Part shown: in pieces, positions 45,859-56,205 of the stretch | Numbering within the stretch: position 1 is the first letter of the stretch | Layout of the letters: each line of letters starts with the position of its first letter | Origin: JBGQOG01 sp052113705 | GTDB lineage: Bacteria; Pseudomonadota; Alphaproteobacteria; Rhodobacterales; Rhodobacteraceae | Assembly: GCF_052113705.1 (NCBI RefSeq) | Contig: NZ_JBGQOG010000001.1 | Coordinates: 418,944 to 482,943 of the forward strand | Length of the DNA stretch: 64,000 bases | Reading direction: 5' to 3' | Program-made: the position numbers and the translations under genes | Notes under the pieces: generated by a model | The model's database searches: none | What the model was told of the DNA's origin: nothing | What the model saw: the letters and a program-made list of their open reading frames with translations, nothing else

Positions 45859-45871
45859 ACCACAATATGGT
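45859..45871. promoter_or_regulatory. candidate IclR operator
   Basis: ACCA-CAATA-TGGT inverted repeat 63 bases before the IclR ATG, near AT-rich promoter-like sequence (TACTAT at 45881). Probably an autoregulatory site for the IclR-dgoK-dgoA operon. Confidence 0.5.
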
Positions 45872-45934
45872 CAACACCAATACTATTTGACACATCTGGT
45901 GAAAGCTGGTTCTCCTCACCGCCGGAGGACCCCG

Positions 45935-46774
45935 ATGACCGCACCCACCGACCCGGCCGCCGATCTGCCGCACAACCAGCCGCCCAAGGTGAAGGGCACG
46001 CAAAGCCTGACCCGCGGTCTGGCGCTGATTGAATGCGTGGCCGAGGGGATCACGGATGTGAAAGGGATCGCGCTGCGGCTGGGCAGTCCGCGCAGCACCG
46101 TGACGCGCATGCTCGCCAGTCTGGTGGCCGAGGGCTATCTGCACCACATCCCCTATCACGGCTATCTGCTGGGCCCGAAACTGATCCGTCTTGGCCAATT
46201 GGCACAGGAGAGCCGCCCCCTCGTCGCCCTCGCCCGCCCGCATCTGGAGGCTTTGCGCACGGAAACCCGCGACACTTTGCATCTGGGTGTGATCGAGCGC
46301 GGCGATGTGGTCTACCTCGACAAGCTGGCGGGGACGCGCGGGCTGGAAATGCGCTCTCGCGTGGGGGCGCGCATGCCGGTGGCCTCCACGGGTCTCGGCA
46401 AAGCGCTGATGATGTGCCTGCCCAAGGCCGATTGGCCCGCCCTCTATGACCGCGCGGTGAACCACAGCGCCGGGCATGCGGATCACCCGCTGATGCGCCC
46501 CATGCCAGCGCTGGTGGCCGATCTGCGCGAAAGCCTCGCGCGGGGCTATGCCTTTGATCGGGAAGAGAATGAGCCCGGCATCCGCTGTGTCGCCGCCCCG
46601 GTGCGCGACATCACCGGACGCGTTGTGGCCGCGATCAGCCTCGCCAGCGCCCTGCCCTTCATGCCCGATGCGCGGATGCAGGCGCTGGGTCCCCGCATTG
46701 CCGCCTGTGCCGCCGCGATTTCCCTTGATCTTGGCGCCCCGCTGCCCCCCACCCCAACCCCGGAGACCCTGTGA
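45935..46774 (+). CDS. IclR-family transcriptional regulator of galactonate genes
   Basis: 279 residues: an N-terminal winged HTH (about 28-85, LTRGLALIECVAEGITDVKGIALRLGSPRSTVTRMLASLV) and a C-terminal IclR effector domain. ATG 45935 has GGAGG 6 bases upstream. The stop overlaps the start of the 2-dehydro-3-deoxygalactonokinase gene, so regulator and enzymes form one operon, indicating local control by galactonate or its dehydration product. Confidence 0.88.
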   Translation: MTAPTDPAADLPHNQPPKVKGTQSLTRGLALIECVAEGITDVKGIALRLGSPRSTVTRMLASLVAEGYLHHIPYHGYLLGPKLIRLGQLAQESRPLVALARPHLEALRTETRDTLHLGVIERGDVVYLDKLAGTRGLEMRSRVGARMPVASTGLGKALMMCLPKADWPALYDRAVNHSAGHADHPLMRPMPALVADLRESLARGYAFDREENEPGIRCVAAPVRDITGRVVAAISLASALPFMPDARMQALGPRIAACAAAISLDLGAPLPPTPTPETL

Positions 46775-47727
46775 TGCCCGCCCTTATCGCCCTGGATTGG
46801 GGCACCTCCAGCCTGCGCGGCTTTTTGATGGACAGCATGGGCACCGTGCTGGACACCCGCAGCAGCAAACACGGCATCCAGCATTTGCCGGAGCCCGGGC
46901 TCGCGGGATATGAGCGCGCCTTCGCCGCGCTTTGTGGCGAATGGCTGACCGCGCATCCCGGGCTGCCGGTGGTGGCGGGTGGCATGGTCGGCTCGGCCCA
47001 GGGCTGGGTCGAGGCGCCCTATGTGCGCTGCCCCGCCGATACCGACACGCTCGCCGCTGCCGCCGCCCGCGTGCAGACGACGCTGGGGCCGGTGATCCAT
47101 ATCGCGCCGGGCGTGCTGCTCGACCCTGAAGATGCCGCCCCCGATGTGATGCGCGGCGAAGAAATCCAGATTGCCGGTGCCCTCGGCGCGGGGCTTGACC
47201 CCCGCCAGCCCGCCTGTGTGATCCTGCCGGGGACGCATTCCAAATGGCTGCGGCTGGAAGAGGGGCGGATCGTGGATTTCGCCTCCTATATGACCGGCGA
47301 AATTTTCGCGGTGATGCGGCAGCATTCCATTCTGGGCCGCCTGATGCCCGAGACCAGCGACGCCAGCGACAGCGACGCCGCCGCAGCCTTCACCCTTGGC
47401 CTGACGGCGGCGCGGCGGGCGGGACCGGGCGATCTGACGCATCTTTTGTTCACCACCCGCAGTCTTGGGCTGACGGGGCGCCTCGCCCCGGGCGTCTTGG
47501 CCGACTATCTCTCGGGCCTGCTGATCGGGCAGGAAATCCGCTCGGGCGGGGCACGGATGATCGGCACCGCCAGCCCGCAGATCGCCATGATCGGCGACCC
47601 GGCCCTGTGCAGCCGCTACCTCACCGCGATGGCGCATATGGGCCTGCCCGCGCCCATGATGCTCAACAACACCGCCCCGCGGGGGCTTTTCCGCTTTGCG
47701 CAGGCGCTTGGCCTGCTGCCCCATTGA
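46774..47727 (+). CDS. dgoK: 2-dehydro-3-deoxygalactonokinase
   Basis: Phosphorylates 2-keto-3-deoxygalactonate with ATP. 317 residues, DgoK family: the opening phosphate loop LDWGTSSLRGFLMD, PGTHSKWL in the middle, and EIFAVMRQHSILGRLM. ATG 46774 overlaps the previous stop (TGATG); the GTG 3 bases earlier is an alternative. Followed 13 bases later by the aldolase, giving the last two steps of De Ley-Doudoroff galactose/galactonate breakdown. Confidence 0.92.
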   Translation: MPALIALDWGTSSLRGFLMDSMGTVLDTRSSKHGIQHLPEPGLAGYERAFAALCGEWLTAHPGLPVVAGGMVGSAQGWVEAPYVRCPADTDTLAAAAARVQTTLGPVIHIAPGVLLDPEDAAPDVMRGEEIQIAGALGAGLDPRQPACVILPGTHSKWLRLEEGRIVDFASYMTGEIFAVMRQHSILGRLMPETSDASDSDAAAAFTLGLTAARRAGPGDLTHLLFTTRSLGLTGRLAPGVLADYLSGLLIGQEIRSGGARMIGTASPQIAMIGDPALCSRYLTAMAHMGLPAPMMLNNTAPRGLFRFAQALGLLPH

Positions 47728-47740
47728 TCTGGAGATCGCC

Positions 47741-48367
47741 ATGCTCAGCCTGACCGAAGCCTTTGCCGCCTGCCCGCTGGTGGCCATTCTGCGCGGCATC
47801 CGCCCGGAAGAAGCCGCCGAGACCGCGGTGGAACTGGTCGATGCGGGGTTCACCATTCTCGAAGTGCCGCTGAACTCGCCCGAGCCGCTGAAAAGCATCG
47901 CCGCGATGGTGGCGGCCGTCGGGGACCGCGCGCTGATCGGCGCGGGCACGGTGCTGACGCCCGAGGCCGTGGCCGAGGTTCACGCCGCCGGGGGCCGTCT
48001 GATCGTGATGCCGCATGCGGATACGGCCGTGATCGCCGCCGCCAAGGCGCGCGGCATGGCCTGCACACCCGGTGTCGCCACGCCGACCGAAGCCTTTGCG
48101 GCCCTCGCCGCCGGGGCGGATGCGCTCAAGCTCTTTCCGGCAGAAATCCTGCCGCCGGTGGCGGTAAAGGCCATGCTGGCCGTGCTGCCCCGGGGCACCA
48201 AACTGCTCGCCGTCGGCGGCATCTCGCCCGAGGGGATGGCCCCCTATCTCGCGGCAGGCACGTCGGGATTCGGCCTTGGCGGCGCGCTCTATGCGCCCGG
48301 CCGCAGTGCCGCCGAGGTGGGCGAACGCGCCCGCGCCTTCATCGCCGCCTTGCCGCAGAAGGGCTGA
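47741..48367 (+). CDS. dgoA: 2-dehydro-3-deoxy-6-phosphogalactonate aldolase
   Basis: Class I aldolase splitting KDPGal to pyruvate and glyceraldehyde-3-phosphate. 208 residues in a trimeric TIM barrel. Schiff-base Lys lies in ADALKLFPAE; EVPLNSPEP carries the catalytic Glu and the NSP stretch characteristic of KDPGal rather than KDPG aldolases. ATG 47741 with TGGAGA upstream. The dehydratase (dgoD) and the galactonate uptake genes are not in this window. Confidence 0.92.
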   Translation: MLSLTEAFAACPLVAILRGIRPEEAAETAVELVDAGFTILEVPLNSPEPLKSIAAMVAAVGDRALIGAGTVLTPEAVAEVHAAGGRLIVMPHADTAVIAAAKARGMACTPGVATPTEAFAALAAGADALKLFPAEILPPVAVKAMLAVLPRGTKLLAVGGISPEGMAPYLAAGTSGFGLGGALYAPGRSAAEVGERARAFIAALPQKG

Positions 48368-48384
48368 GCCGAAACCGGCCGCGC

Positions 48385-49152
48385 TCAGGCCAGAGGGCAG
48401 AGCGCAACCTCGGTGCCCCATCCGGCGCATTTCTCGGCGAGGGGCCGCGGAAAGGCCAGATCGGTGAACACCCGGTCCACATCCCCCAGAGAGGCGATGC
48501 GGACCGGGGCGCGCCGCCCGATCTTGCTCGCATCCGTCACCAGAAACACCTGCCGCGATTGCCGGATGATGGCCTTGGACACCCGCACCTCCTGCAGGTC
48601 ATAGTCCAGAAGATCCCCCTCCAGATCCAGCGCCGAGGCGCCGATGATCGCGTGATCCACCTTGAACTGCTCGATCAGCTGCGTCGTCAGATCGCCCACC
48701 AGACCGCCATCCGAGCGGCGCAGCACACCCCCCGCCACGATCACCTCGCAGCTGTCATTCGCCACCAGGATATTGGCGACATTGAGGTTGTTGGTCACCA
48801 CGGTGAGGTTGCGGTGGTTCAGCAACTCCCGCGCCACCGCCTCTGTCGACGTGCCGATGTTCAAAAACAGCGAGGAATTGTCCGGGATCGCCGCCGCACA
48901 GGCCCGCCCGATGGCGGCCTTGGCCGCCGCCTGCCAATCGCGCCGCGCCTCATAGCCGATGTTGCTGACACCCGAGCGCGGCACCGCGCCGCCATGCAGC
49001 CGGTCGACCAGCCCCATCTCGGCCAGATCACTCAGATCGCGGCGGATGGTCTGCAAGGTGACGCCGAAACGCTCGGCCAGCGCCTCGACCAGCACCCGCC
49101 CGTCGCTCCGTGCGAGATCCAGAATTTCGCTCTGTCGCAGGCTTAGCGCCAT
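48385..49152 (-). CDS. glpR: DeoR-family regulator, GlpR-like
   Basis: 255 residues: a DeoR HTH (about 5-58, RQSEILDLARSDGRVLVEALAERFGVTLQTIRRDLSDLAEMGLVDRLHGGAV) followed by the isomerase-like sensor domain (IGTSTEAVARELL, VTNNLNVANIL, DASKIGRRAPVRIA). Divergent from glpD; glycerol-3-phosphate is the expected inducer. Start 49152 (MALSLRQSEIL). Operator-like inverted copies of TTCGTTTAWGTTCC lie upstream. Confidence 0.9.
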   Translation of the reverse strand: MALSLRQSEILDLARSDGRVLVEALAERFGVTLQTIRRDLSDLAEMGLVDRLHGGAVPRSGVSNIGYEARRDWQAAAKAAIGRACAAAIPDNSSLFLNIGTSTEAVARELLNHRNLTVVTNNLNVANILVANDSCEVIVAGGVLRRSDGGLVGDLTTQLIEQFKVDHAIIGASALDLEGDLLDYDLQEVRVSKAIIRQSRQVFLVTDASKIGRRAPVRIASLGDVDRVFTDLAFPRPLAEKCAGWGTEVALCPLA

Positions 49153-49167
49153 CACCGCCCCTTGTGC

Positions 49168-49181
49168 TTCGTTTAAGTTCC
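49168..49181 (+). promoter_or_regulatory. candidate GlpR operator, glpR-proximal
   Basis: TTCGTTTAAGTTCC, 13 of 14 bases identical to a copy in opposite orientation at 49299-49312 near glpD. Confidence 0.65.
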
Positions 49182-49298
49182 TTTTTGCACGACTTGCCGC
49201 GCCTGTCATGCAGATGACGCGCGAAACAGATAAATTTCGCCCAGAATGGCGCTATTACGCTTTCCTTTTGGCCAAAAAGGAATATTTCCGCACCATAA

Positions 49299-49315
49299 GG
49301 AACATAAACGAACAT
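49299..49315 (-). promoter_or_regulatory. candidate GlpR operator, glpD-proximal
   Basis: On the minus strand ATGTTCGTTTATGTTCC contains the E. coli GlpR half-site ATGTTCG and a second ATGTTC in direct repeat. It ends 36 bases before the glpD ATG, a position that would block transcription. Confidence 0.7.
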
Positions 49316-49351
49316 CGCCCGACTCGCCCTTCTGCCGCCCCGGAGACCGCC

Positions 49352-50911
49352 ATGACCCCCTCGCCTGCCCAACCCGTCGACCTCTTTATCATCGGCGGCG
49401 GCATCAATGGCTGCGGCATTGCCCGCGATGCAGCAGGGCGCGGCCTCAGCGTGACGCTGGCAGAAAAGGGCGATCTGGCGCAGGCCACCTCTTCGGCTTC
49501 GACCAAGCTCTTTCATGGCGGGCTGCGCTATCTGGAATATTTCGAGTTCCGCCTCGTGCGCGAGGCACTGGAAGAGCGCGAGACCTTGCTGCGTGCCATG
49601 CCGCATATCAGCTGGCCGATGCGCTTTGTGTTGCCCTATCACCCCGAGATGCGCTTTGACGCCGAGACGCCGACCTCGAAACTGATGACGCTGTTCATGC
49701 CCTGGATGAAGGGGCGGCGTCCCGCCTGGCTGATCCGGTTGGGGCTGTTCCTCTATGACCATCTCGGCGGTCGCAAAATCCTGCCGGGGACCAAAACGCT
49801 GGACCTGACCACCGATCCGGCGGGGCGGCCGCTGAACCCCAAATTCAAGCGGGCCTATGAATATTCGGATTGCTGGGTCGAGGACAGTCGCCTCGTGGTG
49901 CTGAACGCCCGGGACGCCGAGGCGCGCGGCGCGACCATTCTGACCGGCACCTGCGTCACCCGCGCCGAGCGGGTGGGCGATCTGTGGCAGATCACCACCG
50001 AGACGGCGGCGGGCAGCGCGGTGCATCTGGCACGCGGGCTGGTGAATGCGGCGGGCCCCTGGGTGGGCGACATCCTGCGCGACACCGTGCATGTGCCCTC
50101 GACCGACGGGGTGCGGCTGGTGCGCGGCAGCCATATCGTCACCCGCAAACTCTTTGACGATCCGCGCTGCTATTTCTTTCAGGGCACCGATGGCCGCATC
50201 ATCTTTGCGATCCCCTATGAGCAGGATTTCACCCTGATCGGCACCACGGATCAGGACCATCAGGGCGCCCCCGGCAGCGCGGTCTGTACCCCGGAGGAGC
50301 AGCAATATCTGTGCGATTTCGCCTCGGCCTATTTCGCACAGCCGGTCACGCGGGATGACATCGTCTGGACCTATTCCGGCGTGCGGCCGCTCTATAATGA
50401 CGGGGCCAGTTCGGCCACCGCCGCCACCCGCGACTATGTGCTGCGACTTGATGATGCGGGCGCGCCGCTTCTGAACGTCTTTGGCGGCAAGATCACCACC
50501 TACCGGCGGCTGGCCGAAAGCGCGCTGACGAAACTGGCGCCCTTCTTCCCGGCGGCCACCGGGTCCTGGACGGCGGGCGTGCCGATGCCCGGCGGGGATT
50601 TCGCGGTGGCCGACAAGCCCGCCTTGACGGCGGATCTCGCCCGCGACTACCCGTTCCTGACCCCCTATTGGGCAGCACGGCTGATCCGCGCCTACGGCAC
50701 CGAGGCACGCGACATTCTGGGGTCGGCGCAATCGGCGGCCGATCTGGGGCAGGATTTCGGCGGCACGTTGACCGAGGCCGAGGTGCGCTGGCTGACCACG
50801 CGCGAATATGCCCGCAGCGCGGCCGATATCCTCTGGCGGCGCTCCAAACTCGGGCTGCGGCTGACGCCCGATCAGGTCGCGGCACTGGAGGCCCATCTGG
50901 CGCAGAGCTGA
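49352..50911 (+). CDS. glpD: glycerol-3-phosphate dehydrogenase, aerobic (FAD)
   Basis: Membrane-associated FAD enzyme oxidising glycerol-3-phosphate to dihydroxyacetone phosphate and feeding electrons to quinone. 519 residues: dinucleotide fold LFIIGGGINGCGIARDAAGRG (about 10-30), ATSSASTKLFHGGLRYLE (FAD and substrate), and FGGKITTYRRLAE near residue 380. The C-terminal cap domain is present. ATG 49352 was chosen for GGAG upstream and family fit; the frame is open far upstream. Followed by glpK in the same direction. Confidence 0.94.
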   Translation: MTPSPAQPVDLFIIGGGINGCGIARDAAGRGLSVTLAEKGDLAQATSSASTKLFHGGLRYLEYFEFRLVREALEERETLLRAMPHISWPMRFVLPYHPEMRFDAETPTSKLMTLFMPWMKGRRPAWLIRLGLFLYDHLGGRKILPGTKTLDLTTDPAGRPLNPKFKRAYEYSDCWVEDSRLVVLNARDAEARGATILTGTCVTRAERVGDLWQITTETAAGSAVHLARGLVNAAGPWVGDILRDTVHVPSTDGVRLVRGSHIVTRKLFDDPRCYFFQGTDGRIIFAIPYEQDFTLIGTTDQDHQGAPGSAVCTPEEQQYLCDFASAYFAQPVTRDDIVWTYSGVRPLYNDGASSATAATRDYVLRLDDAGAPLLNVFGGKITTYRRLAESALTKLAPFFPAATGSWTAGVPMPGGDFAVADKPALTADLARDYPFLTPYWAARLIRAYGTEARDILGSAQSAADLGQDFGGTLTEAEVRWLTTREYARSAADILWRRSKLGLRLTPDQVAALEAHLAQS

Positions 50912-50928
50912 GCGCGTGACGAATCCCG

Positions 50929-50961
50929 CCGATCCCCCCTTGGCTCTGCGGGGCGGATCGG
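50929..50961 (+). other. stem-loop between glpD and glpK
   Basis: CCGATCC-CCCC / GGGG-CGGATCGG imperfect stem with one bulge, no T-tract, 18 bases past glpD. Could tune glpD and glpK levels separately. Confidence 0.45.
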
Positions 50962-51016
50962 GCTTGATGGGGCCTGGCTGACGCGGCCCCGCAGCAGAGC
51001 GCCAGGAGGAGGACCC

Positions 51017-52500
<1,484 letters not shown>

Positions 52501-52501
<1 letters not shown>

Positions 52502-53646
52502 TGACCGCTTTTACCATCGTTGCACCGGGTCGCATCCTGTTCGGACGCGGCGAGGCGGCCCGCGCTGCCTCTGAGATCAAGGCCTTGGGCAATCGCATTT
52601 TTCTGGTGCATGGCGCCGATGCAAGCCGCGCCGAATGGCTGGTGAAGGCCTTGCGGGAAACCGGACGTGGCGTGCTGACGCAGGCCTGTCCGGGGGAGCC
52701 GGATCTGGCGCTGCTCGACCGTGCCACCCAGGCCGCCCGCGACTTTGAGGCGAATGTCTGCGTGGGCATTGGCGGCGGTGCCGCGCTGGATCTGGCCAAG
52801 GCCGTGGCGGCGCTTACCCCCGCCCCGGGCAATGCGATGGATCACCTTGAGGTGGTGGGCCGCGCCCTGCCGCTGGTGGCGCCGCCGCTGCCCTTCGTGG
52901 CCTTGCCCACAACCGCGGGTACCGGGGCCGAAGTGACCAAGAACGCGGTGATCGGCCTGCCCGATCATGGGCGCAAGGTCTCGCTCCGCGATGACCGGAT
53001 GCTGGCGCGGGTGGCAATTATCGACCCTGCCCTGACCGACAATCTGCCGCGCGGCGTCACTCTGGCCTCGGGCATTGATGCCATCACCCAGGTGATCGAG
53101 CCCTATCTGTCCAGCCGCGCCAACCCGTTTTGCGACGCCCTCGCCCAGCCCGCCATCGGCAAAGGGCTGCGGGCGCTGATCTCCCTGATGGCGACGGAAA
53201 CACCGCAGGCGCGCGACGACATGGCCTGGGTCAGCCTTTGCGGCGGCCTCGCGCTGGCCAACAGCGGTCTGGGCGCCGTGCATGGGCTGGCGGGCGTTCT
53301 GGGCGGCACGACGGGCGCCGCCCATGGCGCGATCTGCGGCGCGCTGATCGGCCCGGTGCTGGCCGCGAATGCCCGCGCCGTGCCCGCCGGCCACCCGGTT
53401 GCCGCCCGCATCCGCGAGGTTCTGAGCATGATCGGCGAGGCCTTTGGCTGCGCGCCGGAGGACGCTGCCGAGGCGCTGGCCAATTGGCTGCATGCGCAGG
53501 GCCTGCCGCGCCTCTCGGCGCTGGGTCTGGCCGCGAAGGACCATCAGGCCACCGCCGAGGCGGCGCTGCATTCCTCCTCGATGAAGGGCAATCCGGTGCC
53601 GCTTTCGGTGGAGATGCTGGTCGAGGTTCTGACGGCGGCGGGTTGA
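52501..53646 (+). CDS. iron-containing alcohol dehydrogenase, His-to-Gln at one metal ligand
   Basis: 381-residue group III Fe-ADH fold: NAD loop VGIGGGAALDLAKA (about 84-97), PTTAGTGAEVTKNAVI (about 140), metal region SGIDAITQVIEPYLSSRANPFC, and HGLAG plus AAHGAICGALIGP with the later two His ligands. In FucO-type enzymes the first metal motif is D-x3-H; here the His position reads Gln (DAITQ), the aspartate being kept. Coupled to glpK by TGATG overlap, so it probably acts on a glycerol-derived polyol or aldehyde. The substrate cannot be named. Confidence 0.88.
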
Positions 53647-53734
53647 CCGGCCCCGCGTCACAACGCATCGCCCCGCAGGCGCTGCTGCCGCCGCCACCGC
53701 CCGCATCGGCTGCTGCCGCAGGCGGGGCGGGTGG

Positions 53735-54544
53735 TCAGTATTTGCTGTCCGCCGGCGGTTCAACCGGCGGATTGCGCAGGACGGCATCGTTTTCATACCG
53801 TTTGGCTTCGGTCAAAAACGAATAGATCGCGCCCTTGGCGCAATGGATGAACCCCACCCAGCCACAGCGCCACATCCCGTGCCGGAGATACCAGCGCAGG
53901 AAAAAAATCGGCGGGCTGAAGATCATTTTCCAAGGCTTGGCCCCAACGCCCCGCTGCTTGATCATCGTGGCCTTCAGCGAGGAATATTTGTTCTCTTTCA
54001 GCATCTGCTCATGCAGCGGCAACGGGTTGAAATGCAGCAGACCACCCGGTTTGGCCTTTTGCACGGTGCCGTCGATGGCAATCCCCTCATGCACGAGGTC
54101 GGTGGTGTTGAACCGCCCCATGCCACGCCGGAACAGGCGGTTGTGATAGCGCTCATGCGCCGAGGGCGGCACGAAACCATAGCCATTCAGGTAATCGTAG
54201 CGCGTGATGCGCCAGCCGTTGACCTCCGGATTTTCCAACAGGCTGGGGAAAATCCGCGCCAGTTGCGGGCTGACCCGCTCATCGCTGTCGATGCTGAAAC
54301 ACCACTCTTGCGTGCAGTGCTCCAGCGCGAATTGCTTTTGCGCGCCAAAGCCGCGCCAGGGCTCGTGCAGGATGCGCAGCGGCAATCCCTCGGCCTGCAA
54401 CCGCGCGAGCAGCGCCAGCGTCCCGTCGGTCGAGCCGGAATCCACCACGATGATCTCGCGGCAAAAGGCGACGCTGCGGATACATCCCTCCAGCACCTTC
54501 TCTTCGTTCTGACAGATGATGAAGGCGGAGATCGGCAGTTGCAT
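53735..54544 (-). CDS. glycosyltransferase family 2, LPS-core (WaaE/KdtX-like)
   Basis: 269-residue GT2 enzyme: ISAFIICQNEEKVLEGCIRSV, the nucleotide-binding IIVVDSGSTDGT, and the DxD-type metal motif DSDERVSP near residue 88. WaaE-type enzymes add glucose to the LPS inner core; waaA lies 7 kb away. ATG 54544 was chosen for family fit; the frame is open upstream. The C-terminus contains a hydrophobic, aromatic patch (IFSPPIFFLRWYLRHGMWR) that may touch the membrane. Confidence 0.88.
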   Translation of the reverse strand: MQLPISAFIICQNEEKVLEGCIRSVAFCREIIVVDSGSTDGTLALLARLQAEGLPLRILHEPWRGFGAQKQFALEHCTQEWCFSIDSDERVSPQLARIFPSLLENPEVNGWRITRYDYLNGYGFVPPSAHERYHNRLFRRGMGRFNTTDLVHEGIAIDGTVQKAKPGGLLHFNPLPLHEQMLKENKYSSLKATMIKQRGVGAKPWKMIFSPPIFFLRWYLRHGMWRCGWVGFIHCAKGAIYSFLTEAKRYENDAVLRNPPVEPPADSKY

Positions 54545-54765
54545 AAGGCACTCAACGGTTGTGGCGCGGGGTTCCCCCTTATGTGCCAGAAACGCCCCTT
54601 CGATGGTAGGGCAATCCGTGCCATCGGCAGTGCCGCGCCAAAACCCCGCTTGCGTGCGGCCAAAGCGCAGCAAAAGCGGCGGGAGGAGATGGACCAGCCT
54701 CTTGGCGCTCGCCCCCAATCGATGCCCGCCCGGCCCGGCTCCGGCTCCGGCGGGGCGCCGGAGGG

Positions 54766-55461
54766 CTAGACCGAAACCGCCCCGCGCAGGGTCTCGTGGC
54801 TCAGCTCGGATTTGGAACCCGACATCGCCACCGCGCCGCGTTTGAGGACATAGAAATTATCCGCCAGCGCATAGGCAAAGTCGAAATATTGCTCGACCAG
54901 AATGATCGCCATATCGCCCCGGTCGCGCAGATATTCGATGACCCGACCAATCTGCTGGATGATGTTCGGCTGGATCCCCTCGGTCGGCTCGTCCAGCAGC
55001 AAGAGCTTGGGCTTCATCAGCATCGCCCGCGCAATCGCCAGCTGCTGCTGTTGCCCGCCCGAAAGATCGCCGCCGCGGCGGTGCAGAAATTCCTTGAGGA
55101 TCGGGAACAGCTCATAGATCTCGTCGGGAATGAAATGCTCCGAGCGCGGGAGACAGGCGAATGCCGTTTCCATATTCTCGCGCACGGTGAGGAGCGGGAA
55201 GATCATCCGCCCCTGCGGCACATAGCCCAGCCCCCGCCGCGCCATCGCCTGCGGCGGCAGTTTTCCCAAGGCCTCTCCGTCCAGCGTGACCGCCCCGCCC
55301 GAGCGCGGATGCACCCCGGCCAAGGCCTTCAGCAGGCTGGTCTTGCCCACGCCATTGGTGCCCATGACGCAGGTCACCTGCCCGGCCTTTGCCTCCAGAT
55401 CAATCCCGTGCAGGATCTGCGATCCGCCGTAATGCAGGGTCAGCGCTTCGGTTTTCAGCAT
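54766..55461 (-). CDS. urtE: urea ABC transporter ATP-binding subunit UrtE
   Basis: 231-residue LivF-type ATPase. Walker A GTNGVGKTSLLKAL, signature LSGGQQQQLAIARA, Walker B LLLLDEPTEGI, switch region ILVEQY (His replaced by Gln, usual for LivF/UrtE). Last gene of the urt operon, 3 bases after urtD. Identity rests on the full urtABCDE order. Confidence 0.94.
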   Translation of the reverse strand: MLKTEALTLHYGGSQILHGIDLEAKAGQVTCVMGTNGVGKTSLLKALAGVHPRSGGAVTLDGEALGKLPPQAMARRGLGYVPQGRMIFPLLTVRENMETAFACLPRSEHFIPDEIYELFPILKEFLHRRGGDLSGGQQQQLAIARAMLMKPKLLLLDEPTEGIQPNIIQQIGRVIEYLRDRGDMAIILVEQYFDFAYALADNFYVLKRGAVAMSGSKSELSHETLRGAVSV

Positions 55462-55464
55462 GAT

Positions 55465-56205
55465 TTACCGCCCCAGATAGACATCAATGACCTGTTGGTT
55501 TTTGGTGACATGGTCGAGGCTGCCCTCGGCCAGCACCGCGCCTTCGTGCAGCACCGTCACCTTGCAATTCAGGCGGCGCACGAATTCCATGTCATGCTCA
55601 ACCACCACCACCGCCCGGGTCCTGGCCAGATTGACGAGGAGCGTGGTGGTATGTTCGCGCTCGGCCAGGGTCATCCCCGCCGCCGGTTCATCCACCAGCA
55701 AAAGCCGTGGCTCCTGCGCCAGCAGCATGCCGATTTCCAGCCATTGCTTTTGCCCGTGGCTGAGTTCACCCGATTTGCGCGCCAGCTGATCGGCCAGCCC
55801 CACTTCCTCCGCCAGTTCCGTAACCTTGGCATGGTCAGCGGCTTTGGGCGTCCAGAACAGCACCGCCAGCGGGCCACGCTTGTTCTTCAGCGCCATCATC
55901 AGATTGTCGGCGACCGACTGATCCTCGAACACCGTGGGGCGCTGGAACTTGCGCCCCACCCCGGCGCGGGCGATCTGCGCCTCGGACAATTTAAGGAGGC
56001 TGACGGATCTCTCGCCCCAGAGCACGCGGCCCTCATCCGGGCGGGTCTTGCCGGTGACGATGTCCATGAAGGTGGTCTTGCCCGCGCCGTTCGGCCCGAT
56101 CACCGCCCGCAACTCGGCATCGCCGATCGAGAAGGACAGATTGTTGATCGCGCGAAAACCGTCAAAGCTGACCGAGACGCCGGAGACTTCCAAAAGGGCG
56201 CTCAT
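55465..56205 (-). CDS. urtD: urea ABC transporter ATP-binding subunit UrtD
   Basis: 246-residue LivG-type ATPase. Walker A GPNGAGKTTFMDIVTG, signature LSHGQKQWLEIGML (the UrtD-specific LSHGQ variant), Walker B LLLVDEPAAGM, and VVVVEHDM for the switch His. Its ATG overlaps the urtC stop by four bases. The LSHGQ signature is a good marker of urea-type rather than branched-chain systems. Confidence 0.94.
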   Translation of the reverse strand: MSALLEVSGVSVSFDGFRAINNLSFSIGDAELRAVIGPNGAGKTTFMDIVTGKTRPDEGRVLWGERSVSLLKLSEAQIARAGVGRKFQRPTVFEDQSVADNLMMALKNKRGPLAVLFWTPKAADHAKVTELAEEVGLADQLARKSGELSHGQKQWLEIGMLLAQEPRLLLVDEPAAGMTLAEREHTTTLLVNLARTRAVVVVEHDMEFVRRLNCKVTVLHEGAVLAEGSLDHVTKNQQVIDVYLGR

